Shown here: piece after piece, positions 42,645 to 51,975 of the stretch | Position numbering within the stretch: the stretch's first letter is position 1 | Layout of the letters: each line of letters begins with the position of its first letter | The notes under the pieces: model-generated | What the model saw: only the letters and a program-made list of their open reading frames with translations | Database searches by the model: none | Told to the model about the DNA's origin: nothing | Origin: Bacteroidaceae bacterium | GTDB lineage: Bacteria > Bacteroidota > Bacteroidia > Bacteroidales > Bacteroidaceae | Direction of reading: 5' to 3' | Length of the DNA: 64,000 nt | Assembly: GCA_017525235.1 (NCBI GenBank) | Contig: JAFXTC010000002.1 | Location: 44,064 to 108,063, forward strand | Position numbers and translations under genes: made by a program

Positions 42645-45008
42645 TTATATGATAAGGTGGACCAAAAATGCCACAATCCATGCTATGAGGCATTGTCCGG
42701 CCATAATCAGTAAAGCCCATTTCCCACCCAACTCTCTGCGAATGGTAGCTATGGCGGCAACACAGGGTGTATAAAGCAGGCAGAAAACAAGCAGCGTAAA
42801 AGCTGTTCCTGCCGAGAAGACTTCTGTAATACTTACTCCAGCAAAGAGAGTGCTGAGTGTGCTAACGACTACCTCTTTAGCCAAAAAGCCACTGACAAGT
42901 GAGGTAACAATGCGCCAGTCGCCACACCCCAATGGGCTGAAGAGCGGTGCTACAATGCTGGCCATATTGGCGAGCATACTTTCTGATTCCTTACCAGGTT
43001 GCACCATCTGAAGGTGAAAATCGAAGGTTTGCAGGAACCAGATGACTATACTTGCCAAGAATATAACGGTGAAGGCTCTTTGCAAGAAGTCCTTCGCTTT
43101 TTCCCATAACAAACGGACAACATTCATAGGAACGGGCATACGGTAATTGGGAAGTTCCATCACAAAGGGAACAGCCTCGCCCCTGAAAAGTGTTCGCTTC
43201 AGAATCAGTGCCACCACAATTCCGGTTAGTATACCTATTATATATAATCCGGCCATTACCCATCCTGCATGGCGTGGGAAAAAGGCGGCGGCGAAGAAAG
43301 CGTAGATGGGAATCTTAGCTGTACAGCTCATAAAGGGGGTAAGCATGATAGTCAGTCGTCGGTCACGTTCACTGGGAAGTGTTCTGCTGGCCATAACACT
43401 GGGAACGGAACAGCCGAAGCCTATCAGCAAGGGAACAATACTACGACCAGAAAGTCCCAGTTTCCTGAGCATCTTATCCATCACAAAGGCAATACGCGCC
43501 ATATAGCCGCTATCCTCCAGCATACTCAGACAGAAGAAGAGGATAATGATAAGCGGAAGGAACACCAATACCGTTCCCACACCACTGTAAATGCCGTCTA
43601 TGATAAGTGAATGAATGGATGGCGCAATATTCCACGAGGTAAGAGCTTGATCTGAAATGTTTGTGAATTTCTCTATTCCCTCTTCAAAAAGTTCTTGTAA
43701 CCAGGCTCCCACACTACTGAAGGTGAGATAGAAAACAAACGCCATAATGGCTAGGAACGCAGGAATGGCGGTAAAACGACCGGTTAGAATGCGGTCGATA
43801 CGACGACTGCGTTTTTGCTCCTTGCTTTCGCGTGGATGTAAAACGGTGCGACTGCAAACCTGACGGATAAAGTTGAAACGCATATCTGCCATAGCCGCAC
43901 AGCGGTCAAGACCGCGTTCCTGCTCCATCTGCTGGAGTATATGCTCTACTGTTTCTTGCTCATTTTGCGTTAATTGTAATGCCTTGATAACTAACGGGTC
44001 GTTCTCTATGAGTTTGCCTGCAGCAAAGCGAATGGGAATATTAGCTTTGGCAGCATGGTCTTCAATAAGGTGCATGATGGCATGTAAGCAACGGTGAACG
44101 GCTCCCCCATGGTCCTCTGGACTGCAAAAATCCTGTCGGCCTGGTCCTTCCTGATATTTTGCTACATGTATGGCATGTTTCACCACCTCATCAACGCCCT
44201 CATTCTTCATTGCGCTGATAGGGATAACGGGGATGCCTAACATGCGTTCCAATAGGTTGATACGTACAGTTCCACCGTTATTTTTCATCTCATCCATCAT
44301 ATTCAACGCCAATACCATGGGTATATTTAATTCCATCAATTGCATAGTTAGATACAAGCTGCGTTCTATGCAAGTGGTATCTATGATGTTGATAATGCCT
44401 TTAGGACGACTCTCAAGGATAAACTGACGACTTACAATCTCCTCACTGGTATATGGACTCAGGCTATAAATGCCAGGAAGGTCGGTAACAAGTGTGTTGG
44501 GATACCCTTTTATTACACCGTCTTTTCGGTCGACTGTAACCCCAGGGAAGTTTCCTACATGCTGACGGCTACCGGTGAGCTGGTTGAAAAGAGTTGTCTT
44601 TCCGCAGTTTTGGTTTCCCACAAGGGCAAAGGTTAACTTCTCAGGCAGGGCAGGACCATGAAACTGTGATGGGTCGTGATATCTGGGGCCATCCTCGCCC
44701 AATCCAGGGTGTTCAACGGGACTTTCCCATTTTTCTTCATGTGTAGCAGAATTGTCTGCAGCACTCCTCCAAGAGGGGAGCGGAGAGTGAGTCTCTATTT
44801 CTATTTGTTCAGCATCTGCCAATCGCAATGTAAGCTCATAGCCATGAATACGCAACTCCATCGGGTCACCCATAGGTGCAAACTTCTGCAACTCTACCTC
44901 GGCACCAGGAATTACTCCCATGTCCAGAAAATGCTGTCTCAGAGCACCCGTTCCACCCACCTGGGTAATAACGGCCTGTTGTCCTTTCTTTAAATCTCTA
45001 AGCGTCAT
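42645..45008 (-). CDS. feoB: ferrous iron transporter, FeoA-FeoB fusion
   Basis: 787 residues. Residues 1-70 are a FeoA (SH3-like) domain: LRDLKKGQQAVITQVGGTGALRQHFLDMGVIPGAEVEL. A linker (71-125) follows, part of it encoded by a GC-rich palindromic repeat (SPLPSWRS). The G domain starts with FALVGNQNCGKTTLFNQLTG (G1), VTDLPGIYSLSPY (G3) and LALNMMDEM (G4). The membrane part carries the Gate motif IGFGCSVPSVMASRTL and a second Gate with LLYTPCVAAIATIRRELG. It imports Fe(II) across the inner membrane under anoxic conditions. A minus-strand TACTTTTG box is at 45031-45038, 22 bp before the start. Confidence 0.96.
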   Translation of the reverse strand: MTLRDLKKGQQAVITQVGGTGALRQHFLDMGVIPGAEVELQKFAPMGDPMELRIHGYELTLRLADAEQIEIETHSPLPSWRSAADNSATHEEKWESPVEHPGLGEDGPRYHDPSQFHGPALPEKLTFALVGNQNCGKTTLFNQLTGSRQHVGNFPGVTVDRKDGVIKGYPNTLVTDLPGIYSLSPYTSEEIVSRQFILESRPKGIINIIDTTCIERSLYLTMQLMELNIPMVLALNMMDEMKNNGGTVRINLLERMLGIPVIPISAMKNEGVDEVVKHAIHVAKYQEGPGRQDFCSPEDHGGAVHRCLHAIMHLIEDHAAKANIPIRFAAGKLIENDPLVIKALQLTQNEQETVEHILQQMEQERGLDRCAAMADMRFNFIRQVCSRTVLHPRESKEQKRSRRIDRILTGRFTAIPAFLAIMAFVFYLTFSSVGAWLQELFEEGIEKFTNISDQALTSWNIAPSIHSLIIDGIYSGVGTVLVFLPLIIILFFCLSMLEDSGYMARIAFVMDKMLRKLGLSGRSIVPLLIGFGCSVPSVMASRTLPSERDRRLTIMLTPFMSCTAKIPIYAFFAAAFFPRHAGWVMAGLYIIGILTGIVVALILKRTLFRGEAVPFVMELPNYRMPVPMNVVRLLWEKAKDFLQRAFTVIFLASIVIWFLQTFDFHLQMVQPGKESESMLANMASIVAPLFSPLGCGDWRIVTSLVSGFLAKEVVVSTLSTLFAGVSITEVFSAGTAFTLLVFCLLYTPCVAAIATIRRELGGKWALLIMAGQCLIAWIVAFLVHLII
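44764..44793. repeat. GC-rich palindromic element, copy 7 (FeoA-FeoB linker)
   Basis: CTCCTCC, loop, GGGGAG (44764-44780; one G-T pair), followed by CGGAGAGTGAG. It lies in frame in feoB and encodes about ten residues of the interdomain linker. Confidence 0.75.
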
Positions 45009-45124
45009 AGCATATATTCCTTTTCAACTGCAAAAGTACATCTTTTCTGTAAATGAAAAGAAAAGAGTGGTTAAGAATTTACTTGAGACGTCCTTAAGTT
45101 ACCTAATATTGGGTATTAGGGTTT

Positions 45125-46390
45125 CTACAGATAGATTAGGACGTGCAGATTCTGAGGTGCAAAGATCTGTTGGGCTGTTTCCAGAAGTTGTTTTGGCGTA
45201 AGTGCATCTAAGCGTTCAAAAAGCTCCTGCATGGTTTGCGTGCTTCCGTAGTGCAGATACCGTTTTGCTGTGGAAATTGCCAGACTCTCATAGTTGTCAT
45301 AAGAGATAGCAATCTGCCCCTTCAATTGCCTGCGGGCAGCATTCAACTTGTGTTGCGACAGGGGTGTTTCCACCAGTTTTTGCAACTCTCGTTCTACCAG
45401 TCTGAGACAGCGTTTAACATCGCAAGAATCACAGCCAAAGTAAGTCGTCCACACGCCTGAATCGGTATAGCAGGTAGCATTGCTCTCTACGGTATAGACC
45501 AACCCATAGCGTTCACGAAGTGAGAGGTTGAGCAGACTTCCCATGCAAGGTCCGCCCAACATGTTGTTAAGGAGATAAAGATCCAGGTGTTTGGCATCGT
45601 TACCACCAAAGGACCTGCCGCCAATAATCACATGTGCTTGGTGCGTATCTTTCTTTCGGGCAATGATACGTTCAGAACCATCCACATTGAAGAGAGGGGG
45701 AGTTACGCGAGGTTCTGGCTTAATGGAATAAGAAGGGTAAGATAAATCTGCTTGTAAGAGCGCTTTCTCTGCCAAGCGTATTACCTGATTGGCATCTACA
45801 TTGCCATACACAAAAAGCACCATTCTGTCTGGTCGGTACATGCGTTTGTGAAAGGTGCGCATATGTTCGCTTGTCAACTGACGGAGTAGTGAAGCTTCGC
45901 CTAAGATATTGCGGCCAAGCGGATGGTGCAGAAAGCAAATTTCCTCGAATTCATCGTAAATAAGTTCACTGGGTTGGTCGTTGTAACTCTCTATTTCATC
46001 TATCACAACTTCTACTTCCTTGTTCATCTCCTCCTGAAGGAAGGTGCTATTAAATGCAATGTCTAACAAGAGGTCTATGGCCTTAGGCAGATGTTGCTTC
46101 AGAACAGAACTGTAGAATACTGTTTCTTCTTTGCCAGTGTAGGCGTTTAGGTCGCCACCCACGGATTCCAAACGGTTGATAATCTGTCTGGCTGTGCGCT
46201 GTTGCGTTCCCTTAAAGCTCATGTGTTCTACAAAATGGGCCATCCCGCTTTCGTGAGGCAGTTCGTCTCTTGTTCCTGCATCAACGGCAATACCGCAGTA
46301 TACAACCTGTGTGGGACATGGAGCGCAAATGATACGCAAACCACACGGAAGAGTATGGGTGGTAAAGAAATTATCTCCGATAATAGGCAT
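45125..46390 (-). CDS. M16-family zinc peptidase
   Basis: About 421 residues from the ATG at 46390. An in-frame ATG at 46414 lies on the -7 box and would be outside the transcript. The inverted zinc motif HxxEH is in SGMAHFVEHMSFKGT (H52, E55, H56), with NAYTGKEETVFYSSVL downstream and the distal glutamate in the MNKEVEVVIDEIESYND block. LNLSLRERYGLVYTVES marks the second, inactive-like domain. It resembles processing-peptidase-like proteins; the substrate is unknown. No signal peptide is seen. It is divergent from mutS. Confidence 0.9.
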   Translation of the reverse strand: MPIIGDNFFTTHTLPCGLRIICAPCPTQVVYCGIAVDAGTRDELPHESGMAHFVEHMSFKGTQQRTARQIINRLESVGGDLNAYTGKEETVFYSSVLKQHLPKAIDLLLDIAFNSTFLQEEMNKEVEVVIDEIESYNDQPSELIYDEFEEICFLHHPLGRNILGEASLLRQLTSEHMRTFHKRMYRPDRMVLFVYGNVDANQVIRLAEKALLQADLSYPSYSIKPEPRVTPPLFNVDGSERIIARKKDTHQAHVIIGGRSFGGNDAKHLDLYLLNNMLGGPCMGSLLNLSLRERYGLVYTVESNATCYTDSGVWTTYFGCDSCDVKRCLRLVERELQKLVETPLSQHKLNAARRQLKGQIAISYDNYESLAISTAKRYLHYGSTQTMQELFERLDALTPKQLLETAQQIFAPQNLHVLIYL

Positions 46391-46411
46391 AATGATTGTC
46401 GCTATTTCATA

Positions 46412-46442
46412 CAAAATTATGGCAATTCTGCAAAATGGACAA
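46412..46442 (-). promoter_or_regulatory. promoter of the M16 peptidase
   Basis: On the minus strand TTG (46440-46442) and TAATTTTG (46412-46419) are 20 bp apart. The box is 21 bp before the ATG at 46390 and overlaps the alternative ATG at 46414, which decides the start. Confidence 0.7.
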
Positions 46443-46483
46443 GGTTTTGTCAGAATCTTTATCTTTATTTCAGAGAAAAGTAA

Positions 46484-46491
46484 TATCTTTG
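46484..46491 (+). promoter_or_regulatory. -7 box of mutS
   Basis: TATCTTTG at 46484-46491 is 21 bp before the mutS ATG. The -33 position has no TTTG. The divergent M16 promoter is about 45 bp away. Confidence 0.5.
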
Positions 46492-46512
46492 TACGAAGAA
46501 GACAGATAAACT

Positions 46513-49128
46513 ATGGCAAAAGAAGGGTTAACCCCTATGATGAAGCAGTTCTACGACCTGAAAGCAAAGCACCCAGATGCTCTGCTCCTATTCAGGTGCG
46601 GTGACTTTTACGAAACCTATGCCGATGATGCTGTGATAGCGTCTGAAATATTGGGCATCACGCTTACCCGTCGTAATAATGGAAAGGAAAATATGCCCAG
46701 CACAGAAATGGCCGGTTTCCCTCATCATGCATTGGATACTTATCTGCCCAAGTTGGTAAGAGCAGGAAAACGCGTTGCTATCTGCGACCAGCTGGAAGAC
46801 CCCAAACTCACTAAGACACTTGTTAAGCGCGGCATCACAGAACTTGTAACGCCGGGTGTGGCCATGAATGATACGGTGCTTAATCATAAAGAGAATAACT
46901 TTTTGGCTGCCGTGCATTTTGGAAAAGCTGCATGCGGCCTTTCCTTTTTGGATATCAGTACTGGTGAGTTCCTTATTGCAGAGGGCACTGTCGATTATGT
47001 TGATAAGCTTCTTGGTAATTTCTCTCCCAAAGAGATCTTGTATGAACGTGGCAAGCAAGGAATGTTTGAGGGTTCATTCGGGACAAAATACATCACATTC
47101 CCCTTAGATGACTGGTGCTTTACCGAGAGTACGGCCAAGGAGAAACTGCATAAGCACTTCGAGGTAAAGAACCTCAAGGGTTTTGGCATTGACCACCTTC
47201 ATAATGGTATTGTGGCAGCAGGTGTTATCCTGCAATACCTTATTATGACCCAACACCTGCAGCTAAAACATATCACATCGCTTAGGAGAATAGAGGAGGA
47301 GCGCTTCGTCCGCTTGGATAAGTTCACCATCAGAAATTTGGAATTGATGGATGCCATGAATGATGATGGTATTTCCTTGCTTGATGTAATAGATAAGACC
47401 ATCACACCCATGGGAGCTCGTATGCTGCGTCGTTGGATACTCTTTCCGTTGAAGGATGTTAATCGGATTAGGGAACGTCAAGATGTGGTTGATTATTTGT
47501 TCCGTGAGCCGGATGCCCGCGAGTTGATTTCCGACCATCTGCATAGGATCGGTGATTTGGAACGTATTATCTCTAAGGTGAGTGTGGGACGCGTCTCGCC
47601 TCGCGATGTGATGCAGTTGAAGATTGCACTCCAAAGCATTGAGCCCATAAAGGCCATTTGTGAGCAGTCTGATGATGTGGTGCTGAAACGAATCGGGGAG
47701 CAGTTGAACCTATGTGTAAGCATCCGTGATCGTATTGCTCGGGAGATACAACCCGATCCACCATTGATTGTGAACAAAGGAAATGTGATAGCAGAAGGCG
47801 TAAATGATGAGCTTGATGAGTTACGTCGTATAGCCTATCAGGGAAAGGATTACCTTTTGCATATTCAGCAACGCGAGATAGAAGCCACTGGCATTCAGAG
47901 TCTAAAGATTGGATACAACAATGTATTTGGTTATTATCTGGAGGTCAGAAATACTTACAAGGATTCGGTGCCTGCCGAGTGGATACGCAAGCAGACGCTG
48001 ACACAAGCAGAGCGCTATATTACTCAGGAACTGAAAGAGTATGAGGAGAAGATTATGGGTGCCGAAGACCGCATTCTTGCATTAGAAACGCGTCTTTTCA
48101 ACGAATTGGTGATAGCCCTTTCAGAATTTACACCATCTATTCAGGTCGATGCAAGTCTAATTGCCCAGCTCGATTGCCTGCTATCCTTTGCTGTTAGTGC
48201 TCAGGAGAATCATTACATACGTCCTGTTGTGGATGATTCGGATGTGATAGATATCCATCAGGGCCGTCATCCTGTGATAGAGAAACAGTTACCCATTGGA
48301 GAACGCTATGTTGCCAACGATGTATATATGGACACCGAGAAGCAGCAAATTATCATCATTACAGGACCTAATATGGCAGGTAAGAGTGCGTTACTCCGAC
48401 AGACCGCGCTCATAACTCTTATGGCTCAGATTGGTAGTTTTGTGCCAGCAGAAAATGCGCGGATAGGTTACGTTGACAAGATTTTTACTCGTGTGGGAGC
48501 TAGCGATAACATCTCTGTGGGCGAGAGTACCTTTATGGTTGAGATGAGCGAAGCTTCCAACATTCTGAATAATATCTCAGACCGTAGTCTTGTTCTCTTT
48601 GACGAACTTGGACGAGGAACAAGCACTTACGATGGTATTTCCATAGCGTGGGCCATTGTGGAGTATATTCATGAGAACAAGAAAGGTCGTGCCCGTACTC
48701 TTTTTGCTACACATTATCATGAACTGAATGAGATGGAGAAAAGCTTTTCCCGCATCAAGAACTTTAATGTCAGTGTACGCGAGATAGAAGGGCGAGTTAT
48801 TTTCCTACGTAAGCTGGAACGTGGTGGATCAGAGCATAGTTTTGGTATTCATGTTGCCAAGTTGGCCGGCATGCCCAGCACTATTGTGAAACGTGCCAAT
48901 GTGATTCTAAAGCAGTTGGAGGAAAATATGGATCATGAAAATCTGGGAAAAGGAATAGCTGCTGGTCCTCAGTCAGAAAAGGGTGTGCAGATGAGTTTCT
49001 TCCAACTCGATGATCCTGTTCTTGCGCAGATAAGGGACGAGTTCATCAATCTTGACATCAATAATCTGACCCCTATCGAGGCATTGAATAAACTCAACGA
49101 GATAAAGCGTCTGGTAAAAGGTAAGTAA
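46513..49128 (+). CDS. mutS: DNA mismatch repair protein MutS
   Basis: Recognises base mismatches and starts repair. The 871 residues are normal. The N-terminal mismatch-binding domain has the F-x-E motif in [16 protein letters not shown]. The ATPase has Walker [17 protein letters not shown], the signature region [21 protein letters not shown], Walker B and D-loop [16 protein letters not shown], and [11 protein letters not shown]. The C-terminus ([36 protein letters not shown]) is typical of MutS1. It is monocistronic as far as can be seen and converges on a hypothetical gene. Confidence 0.97.
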   Translation: MAKEGLTPMMKQFYDLKAKHPDALLLFRCGDFYETYADDAVIASEILGITLTRRNNGKENMPSTEMAGFPHHALDTYLPKLVRAGKRVAICDQLEDPKLTKTLVKRGITELVTPGVAMNDTVLNHKENNFLAAVHFGKAACGLSFLDISTGEFLIAEGTVDYVDKLLGNFSPKEILYERGKQGMFEGSFGTKYITFPLDDWCFTESTAKEKLHKHFEVKNLKGFGIDHLHNGIVAAGVILQYLIMTQHLQLKHITSLRRIEEERFVRLDKFTIRNLELMDAMNDDGISLLDVIDKTITPMGARMLRRWILFPLKDVNRIRERQDVVDYLFREPDARELISDHLHRIGDLERIISKVSVGRVSPRDVMQLKIALQSIEPIKAICEQSDDVVLKRIGEQLNLCVSIRDRIAREIQPDPPLIVNKGNVIAEGVNDELDELRRIAYQGKDYLLHIQQREIEATGIQSLKIGYNNVFGYYLEVRNTYKDSVPAEWIRKQTLTQAERYITQELKEYEEKIMGAEDRILALETRLFNELVIALSEFTPSIQVDASLIAQLDCLLSFAVSAQENHYIRPVVDDSDVIDIHQGRHPVIEKQLPIGERYVANDVYMDTEKQQIIIITGPNMAGKSALLRQTALITLMAQIGSFVPAENARIGYVDKIFTRVGASDNISVGESTFMVEMSEASNILNNISDRSLVLFDELGRGTSTYDGISIAWAIVEYIHENKKGRARTLFATHYHELNEMEKSFSRIKNFNVSVREIEGRVIFLRKLERGGSEHSFGIHVAKLAGMPSTIVKRANVILKQLEENMDHENLGKGIAAGPQSEKGVQMSFFQLDDPVLAQIRDEFINLDINNLTPIEALNKLNEIKRLVKGK

Positions 49129-49139
49129 AAAGCAATTCT

Positions 49140-49508
49140 TCACTTTTCACTTCCATAGTAGGCATCCCATTCTTTTTGGGCTTCCTGCCAATCTACGGCT
49201 TCGCCTGAAGCAATAGCTTCTGCTTGCTTTGCTGCTTCATCTCGTGCTTTATCGCGTGCCCGTTTGGCTTTCATCGCTTCAATGGTGGCATCATCAAGAA
49301 TAAGAATCCGTTCCCTGCGGATGCATTCCTGTAGCTCATCATATCCAAATGCCTTTCCCTGTACGTTAAAATCAGAGATATTGAACTCGTAATCCACGCG
49401 CAGGGTGTGTCTAATCATCTTTTGTTGGAAGCGTGTTCCAGCATTTTTCAGCTTCAACAGCTTTCCTATCTTTTCAATTTCTTTCTGCGAGAATTTATTG
49501 CGTCCCAT
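49140..49508 (-). CDS. hypothetical protein, 122 aa, charged
   Basis: Not recognised. No signal peptide or membrane segment. The N-terminal third is basic and helical (RNKFSQKEIEKIGKLLKLKN), and the C-terminus is strongly charged and helical (ATIEAMKAKRARDKARDEAAKQ). The middle holds FNVQGKAFGYDELQECIRRE. It lies 35 bp after the ResB-CcsA gene on the same strand and may be its operon partner. It is probably a real gene because of its clean position between two units, but no function can be stated. Confidence 0.65.
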   Translation of the reverse strand: MGRNKFSQKEIEKIGKLLKLKNAGTRFQQKMIRHTLRVDYEFNISDFNVQGKAFGYDELQECIRRERILILDDATIEAMKAKRARDKARDEAAKQAEAIASGEAVDWQEAQKEWDAYYGSEK

Positions 49509-49543
49509 ATATTATAATGTTATAGCAAGTTTTGTGCAACAAT

Positions 49544-50749
49544 TTATCCTGCATAGCTGTGCATGCCGCCCAACAGGAAGTTTACACCAAAGTAAGTCAT
49601 CAGCAGACAGGCGAAAGCAAGAATCGAATAGATGCGATAGTTGCGTATGCTATTGAACCAAGGCAGGCTTTTGTTGTGAAGAGGGATACTATAGACAAGC
49701 AACGTAATAAGCGCCCAACTCTCCTTGGGGTCCCAACTCCAATAGGTTCCCCAAGAAACGTTTGCCCACACAGCACCCAGAAAGATACCTGTTGCCAGCA
49801 GGAATACGGCTGGTCTGAGCACATCTCTGCGGGCGATGCTCACCACCAGTAGAATGTAACTCAGCATGATGGTTCCCACATGAACAACAAGGTACGGAGA
49901 ACGTAATATCGGTACCAGCGGACTTCTGCTTATGGCAATCACCATGTACGAAGCCATTACGGTGCCGCAGAGGGCCAGTAATATAGTTGAGAGTTGGCCA
50001 TTGAACATTGACCATTGACCATTGAGCGTTGAACATTGAACATTGTCTGTTGGCAATTTTTCTTTATTCTCTTTTAATTTTTCATTCCTTTTCAGGGATA
50101 CCCAAATCATGCTAATGGCTAAGAGTAGGTAGCCAGCGTACGTTATGCCTGTTCCCCAAGGGTCGAAGCTGATGGTGAAGATGCTCCCTTTTAGATCCTC
50201 GTCATAGGATGTCTGATAAATGCGGTAGCCACTGATTCGGCCAATGTTGTTCATAGAGATGGTTGTCTCGTCCTTTCCCTTCTTGGTGGCTATTACCACG
50301 TGACTGATGTAGTCGCTATGTGATATCCCGTCAGCGTCATACAGAATCTCAAATTTCTGCAATGCCAGATAGAAGGGCATCTTTTCTGTCAGTGTGTACA
50401 ACCCTTGTTCATTCTTTACCCAATAAGAACGACAGGCTTCTCCCTCACGTAGATGAATCATACCCCTGTGGCTGGTGACATGTGTAGTAAGGGCCCCAAC
50501 CAGAATGATTAGGAAACTTAGATGCAGTAGAAAGACAGAGGGTTGCTTCCACATCTTACGCTTATAGATGAGCCGGCATCCTGCCAATGCCAGCAGTGCC
50601 CAAAGTGCAACAAACCACCATGCTCCATAAACATGCTGAAGGGCGTGCTGAGTGCCATAACGATTCTCCAAAACAGTAGCGACCGCTATGGCAATAACCA
50701 AAAAGATTACCAGTATAAAGGGAAGTTTAGAACTTACGGAACTTCTCAT
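49544..50749 (-). CDS. ResB-CcsA fusion, cytochrome c biogenesis (System II)
   Basis: 401 residues from the ATG at 50749 (MRSSVSSKLPFILVIFLVIA), which overlaps the RidA-like gene by 23 bp. The first half (two N-terminal membrane helices, a periplasmic region with HLREGEACRSYWV and ISGYRIYQTSYDEDLKGS, and a third helix) is ResB-like. The second half has several helices and the haem-handling WxWD motif in VSWGTYWSWDPKESWALITLL, typical of CcsA. The linker between the halves (about 235-255) is encoded by AATGTTCA-type tandem words. Such proteins attach haem to exported c-type cytochromes; the nearby dihaem and monohaem lipoproteins are natural clients. Confidence 0.87.
   Translation of the reverse strand: MRSSVSSKLPFILVIFLVIAIAVATVLENRYGTQHALQHVYGAWWFVALWALLALAGCRLIYKRKMWKQPSVFLLHLSFLIILVGALTTHVTSHRGMIHLREGEACRSYWVKNEQGLYTLTEKMPFYLALQKFEILYDADGISHSDYISHVVIATKKGKDETTISMNNIGRISGYRIYQTSYDEDLKGSIFTISFDPWGTGITYAGYLLLAISMIWVSLKRNEKLKENKEKLPTDNVQCSTLNGQWSMFNGQLSTILLALCGTVMASYMVIAISRSPLVPILRSPYLVVHVGTIMLSYILLVVSIARRDVLRPAVFLLATGIFLGAVWANVSWGTYWSWDPKESWALITLLVYSIPLHNKSLPWFNSIRNYRIYSILAFACLLMTYFGVNFLLGGMHSYAG
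49985..50048. repeat. CATTGA(A/C)CATTG tandem words inside ccsA-like gene
   Basis: About seven degenerate units of CATTGAAC/CATTGACC run through the coding sequence and encode the ResB-CcsA linker (STLNGQWSMFNGQLST). The same words, on the other strand, are in the GH2 gene at 24441-24472. Confidence 0.8.
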
Positions 50750-51866
50750 GGTGCTGCTTCTTGACTGCCACGCACTCCATCTCCACAAGCCAAGTGGGAC
50801 GACATACAGGAGCCAATGTTATTACCTTTGGAATCTCGGGGAAACGTTCGTCAAAGAGTTCTTTTACCAGCTCATAGTCGGCAGTATCTCGCAGGTAGAC
50901 AATAATCTGCATCACATCTTGGAAGTCGGCGCCGCCCTCTTTCAGTAAGGTCTCCACATTTTCCCACATGCGCTTGGTCTGTAGAACGATGTCTCCAACA
51001 TGTTCCACTTCGCCCTTGTTGTTGATGCTGGCTGTTCCGGAAATGATAATGTGATCTCTGTCGCCATATTCCACAACCGTTCCGCGTTCAAAGGTTACAC
51101 CGTATTCATAGGTAGGATTCAGGTGTGTGGGAGCATACAGATAGTGTTGCTGTTTTGGCTCCAAGCCTGTTATGGCATATGTTCCCAATTGTACCAATGA
51201 TTTTGTGTCGGCAGGGTTGCCGCCTATTCCTGTGCTGCTGATGTAATGCGTCTTTTCTGTTAAACCTTGCTGGATAAAGTTCTCACGACGTGCTTTCACC
51301 AATCCGTGATACTGTGTATCTACATCGCGGACAAAGAACCAGGTACGAATGCAATTCTCTGCTAGCGTAGCATCAAACTTCGCCAGTAGTGCCTCATATT
51401 CGGTCAGCAAAGCTTCTGTCTGCTGAGCGCTGTCGCCTTGGTTCTTGCACATGCCCATCTTCCACAGGTGTTGATAGCCATTGTGCTTTGCCACTACCAC
51501 CCCCTCTTCTTCTTTTACCTCCATGTCGCTTTGCAGATAAAGCCAGGCGGCAATCTTGCTGCCGTCCAATGGTTGCTGTTGAATAAAACTGATGGAGATG
51601 TTCTTTTCCTGTCGCATCAAAGGTTGCTGATTGGTGCTGTCTGACAGGAAGTAACGTTTCAAGATATATTTGGCGCCCCAAAATTCGGGCATATCGGGCA
51701 GACTGTCTTCTGCCTTATAAAGTCTACGGAGCTGGTCGGCAAAGGGTTGCTGTTTGCTGTCAACATGCAGCATTACATGCCATTCAGTAACGCCCTCTTT
51801 GGGCGTGAACATGGCTACTTCTGCGATTACTCCAAGCTCTTCAAATTGTATGTTATTATAATTCAT
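50727..51866 (-). CDS. RidA/YjgF-family protein, long form
   Basis: 379 residues from the ATG at 51866, placed 5 bp after a consensus promoter box. The C-terminal 130 residues (RGTVVEYGDRDHIIISGTASI, GDIVLQTKRMWENVETLLKEGGADFQDVMQIIVYLRD, ITLAPVCRPTWLVEMECVA) are a RidA domain; the arginine in VCRPTWLVE corresponds to the ligand-binding arginine of active RidA. The first 250 residues show no strong match and may be a degenerate second domain. RidA proteins destroy reactive enamines and imines. It overlaps the ResB-CcsA gene by 23 bp, so the two are translated together. Confidence 0.82.
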   Translation of the reverse strand: MNYNNIQFEELGVIAEVAMFTPKEGVTEWHVMLHVDSKQQPFADQLRRLYKAEDSLPDMPEFWGAKYILKRYFLSDSTNQQPLMRQEKNISISFIQQQPLDGSKIAAWLYLQSDMEVKEEEGVVVAKHNGYQHLWKMGMCKNQGDSAQQTEALLTEYEALLAKFDATLAENCIRTWFFVRDVDTQYHGLVKARRENFIQQGLTEKTHYISSTGIGGNPADTKSLVQLGTYAITGLEPKQQHYLYAPTHLNPTYEYGVTFERGTVVEYGDRDHIIISGTASINNKGEVEHVGDIVLQTKRMWENVETLLKEGGADFQDVMQIIVYLRDTADYELVKELFDERFPEIPKVITLAPVCRPTWLVEMECVAVKKQHHEKFRKF

Positions 51867-51871
51867 GGGTG

Positions 51872-51902
51872 CAAAGATACGATTAAGTGAGAACAATACA
51901 AA
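51872..51902 (-). promoter_or_regulatory. near-leaderless promoter of the RidA-like gene
   Basis: On the minus strand TTTG (51899-51902), 19 bp, and TATCTTTG (51872-51879). Only 5 bp separate the box from the ATG at 51866, so the transcript should have almost no leader. The same arrangement occurs at the patatin gene. Confidence 0.7.
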
Positions 51903-51975
51903 ATAAAACACTTTTTATTTTTATTGTCGAACGTGAGTGTCTTTGAAATGATAGTCTCAAATTTACGAAAAATAG

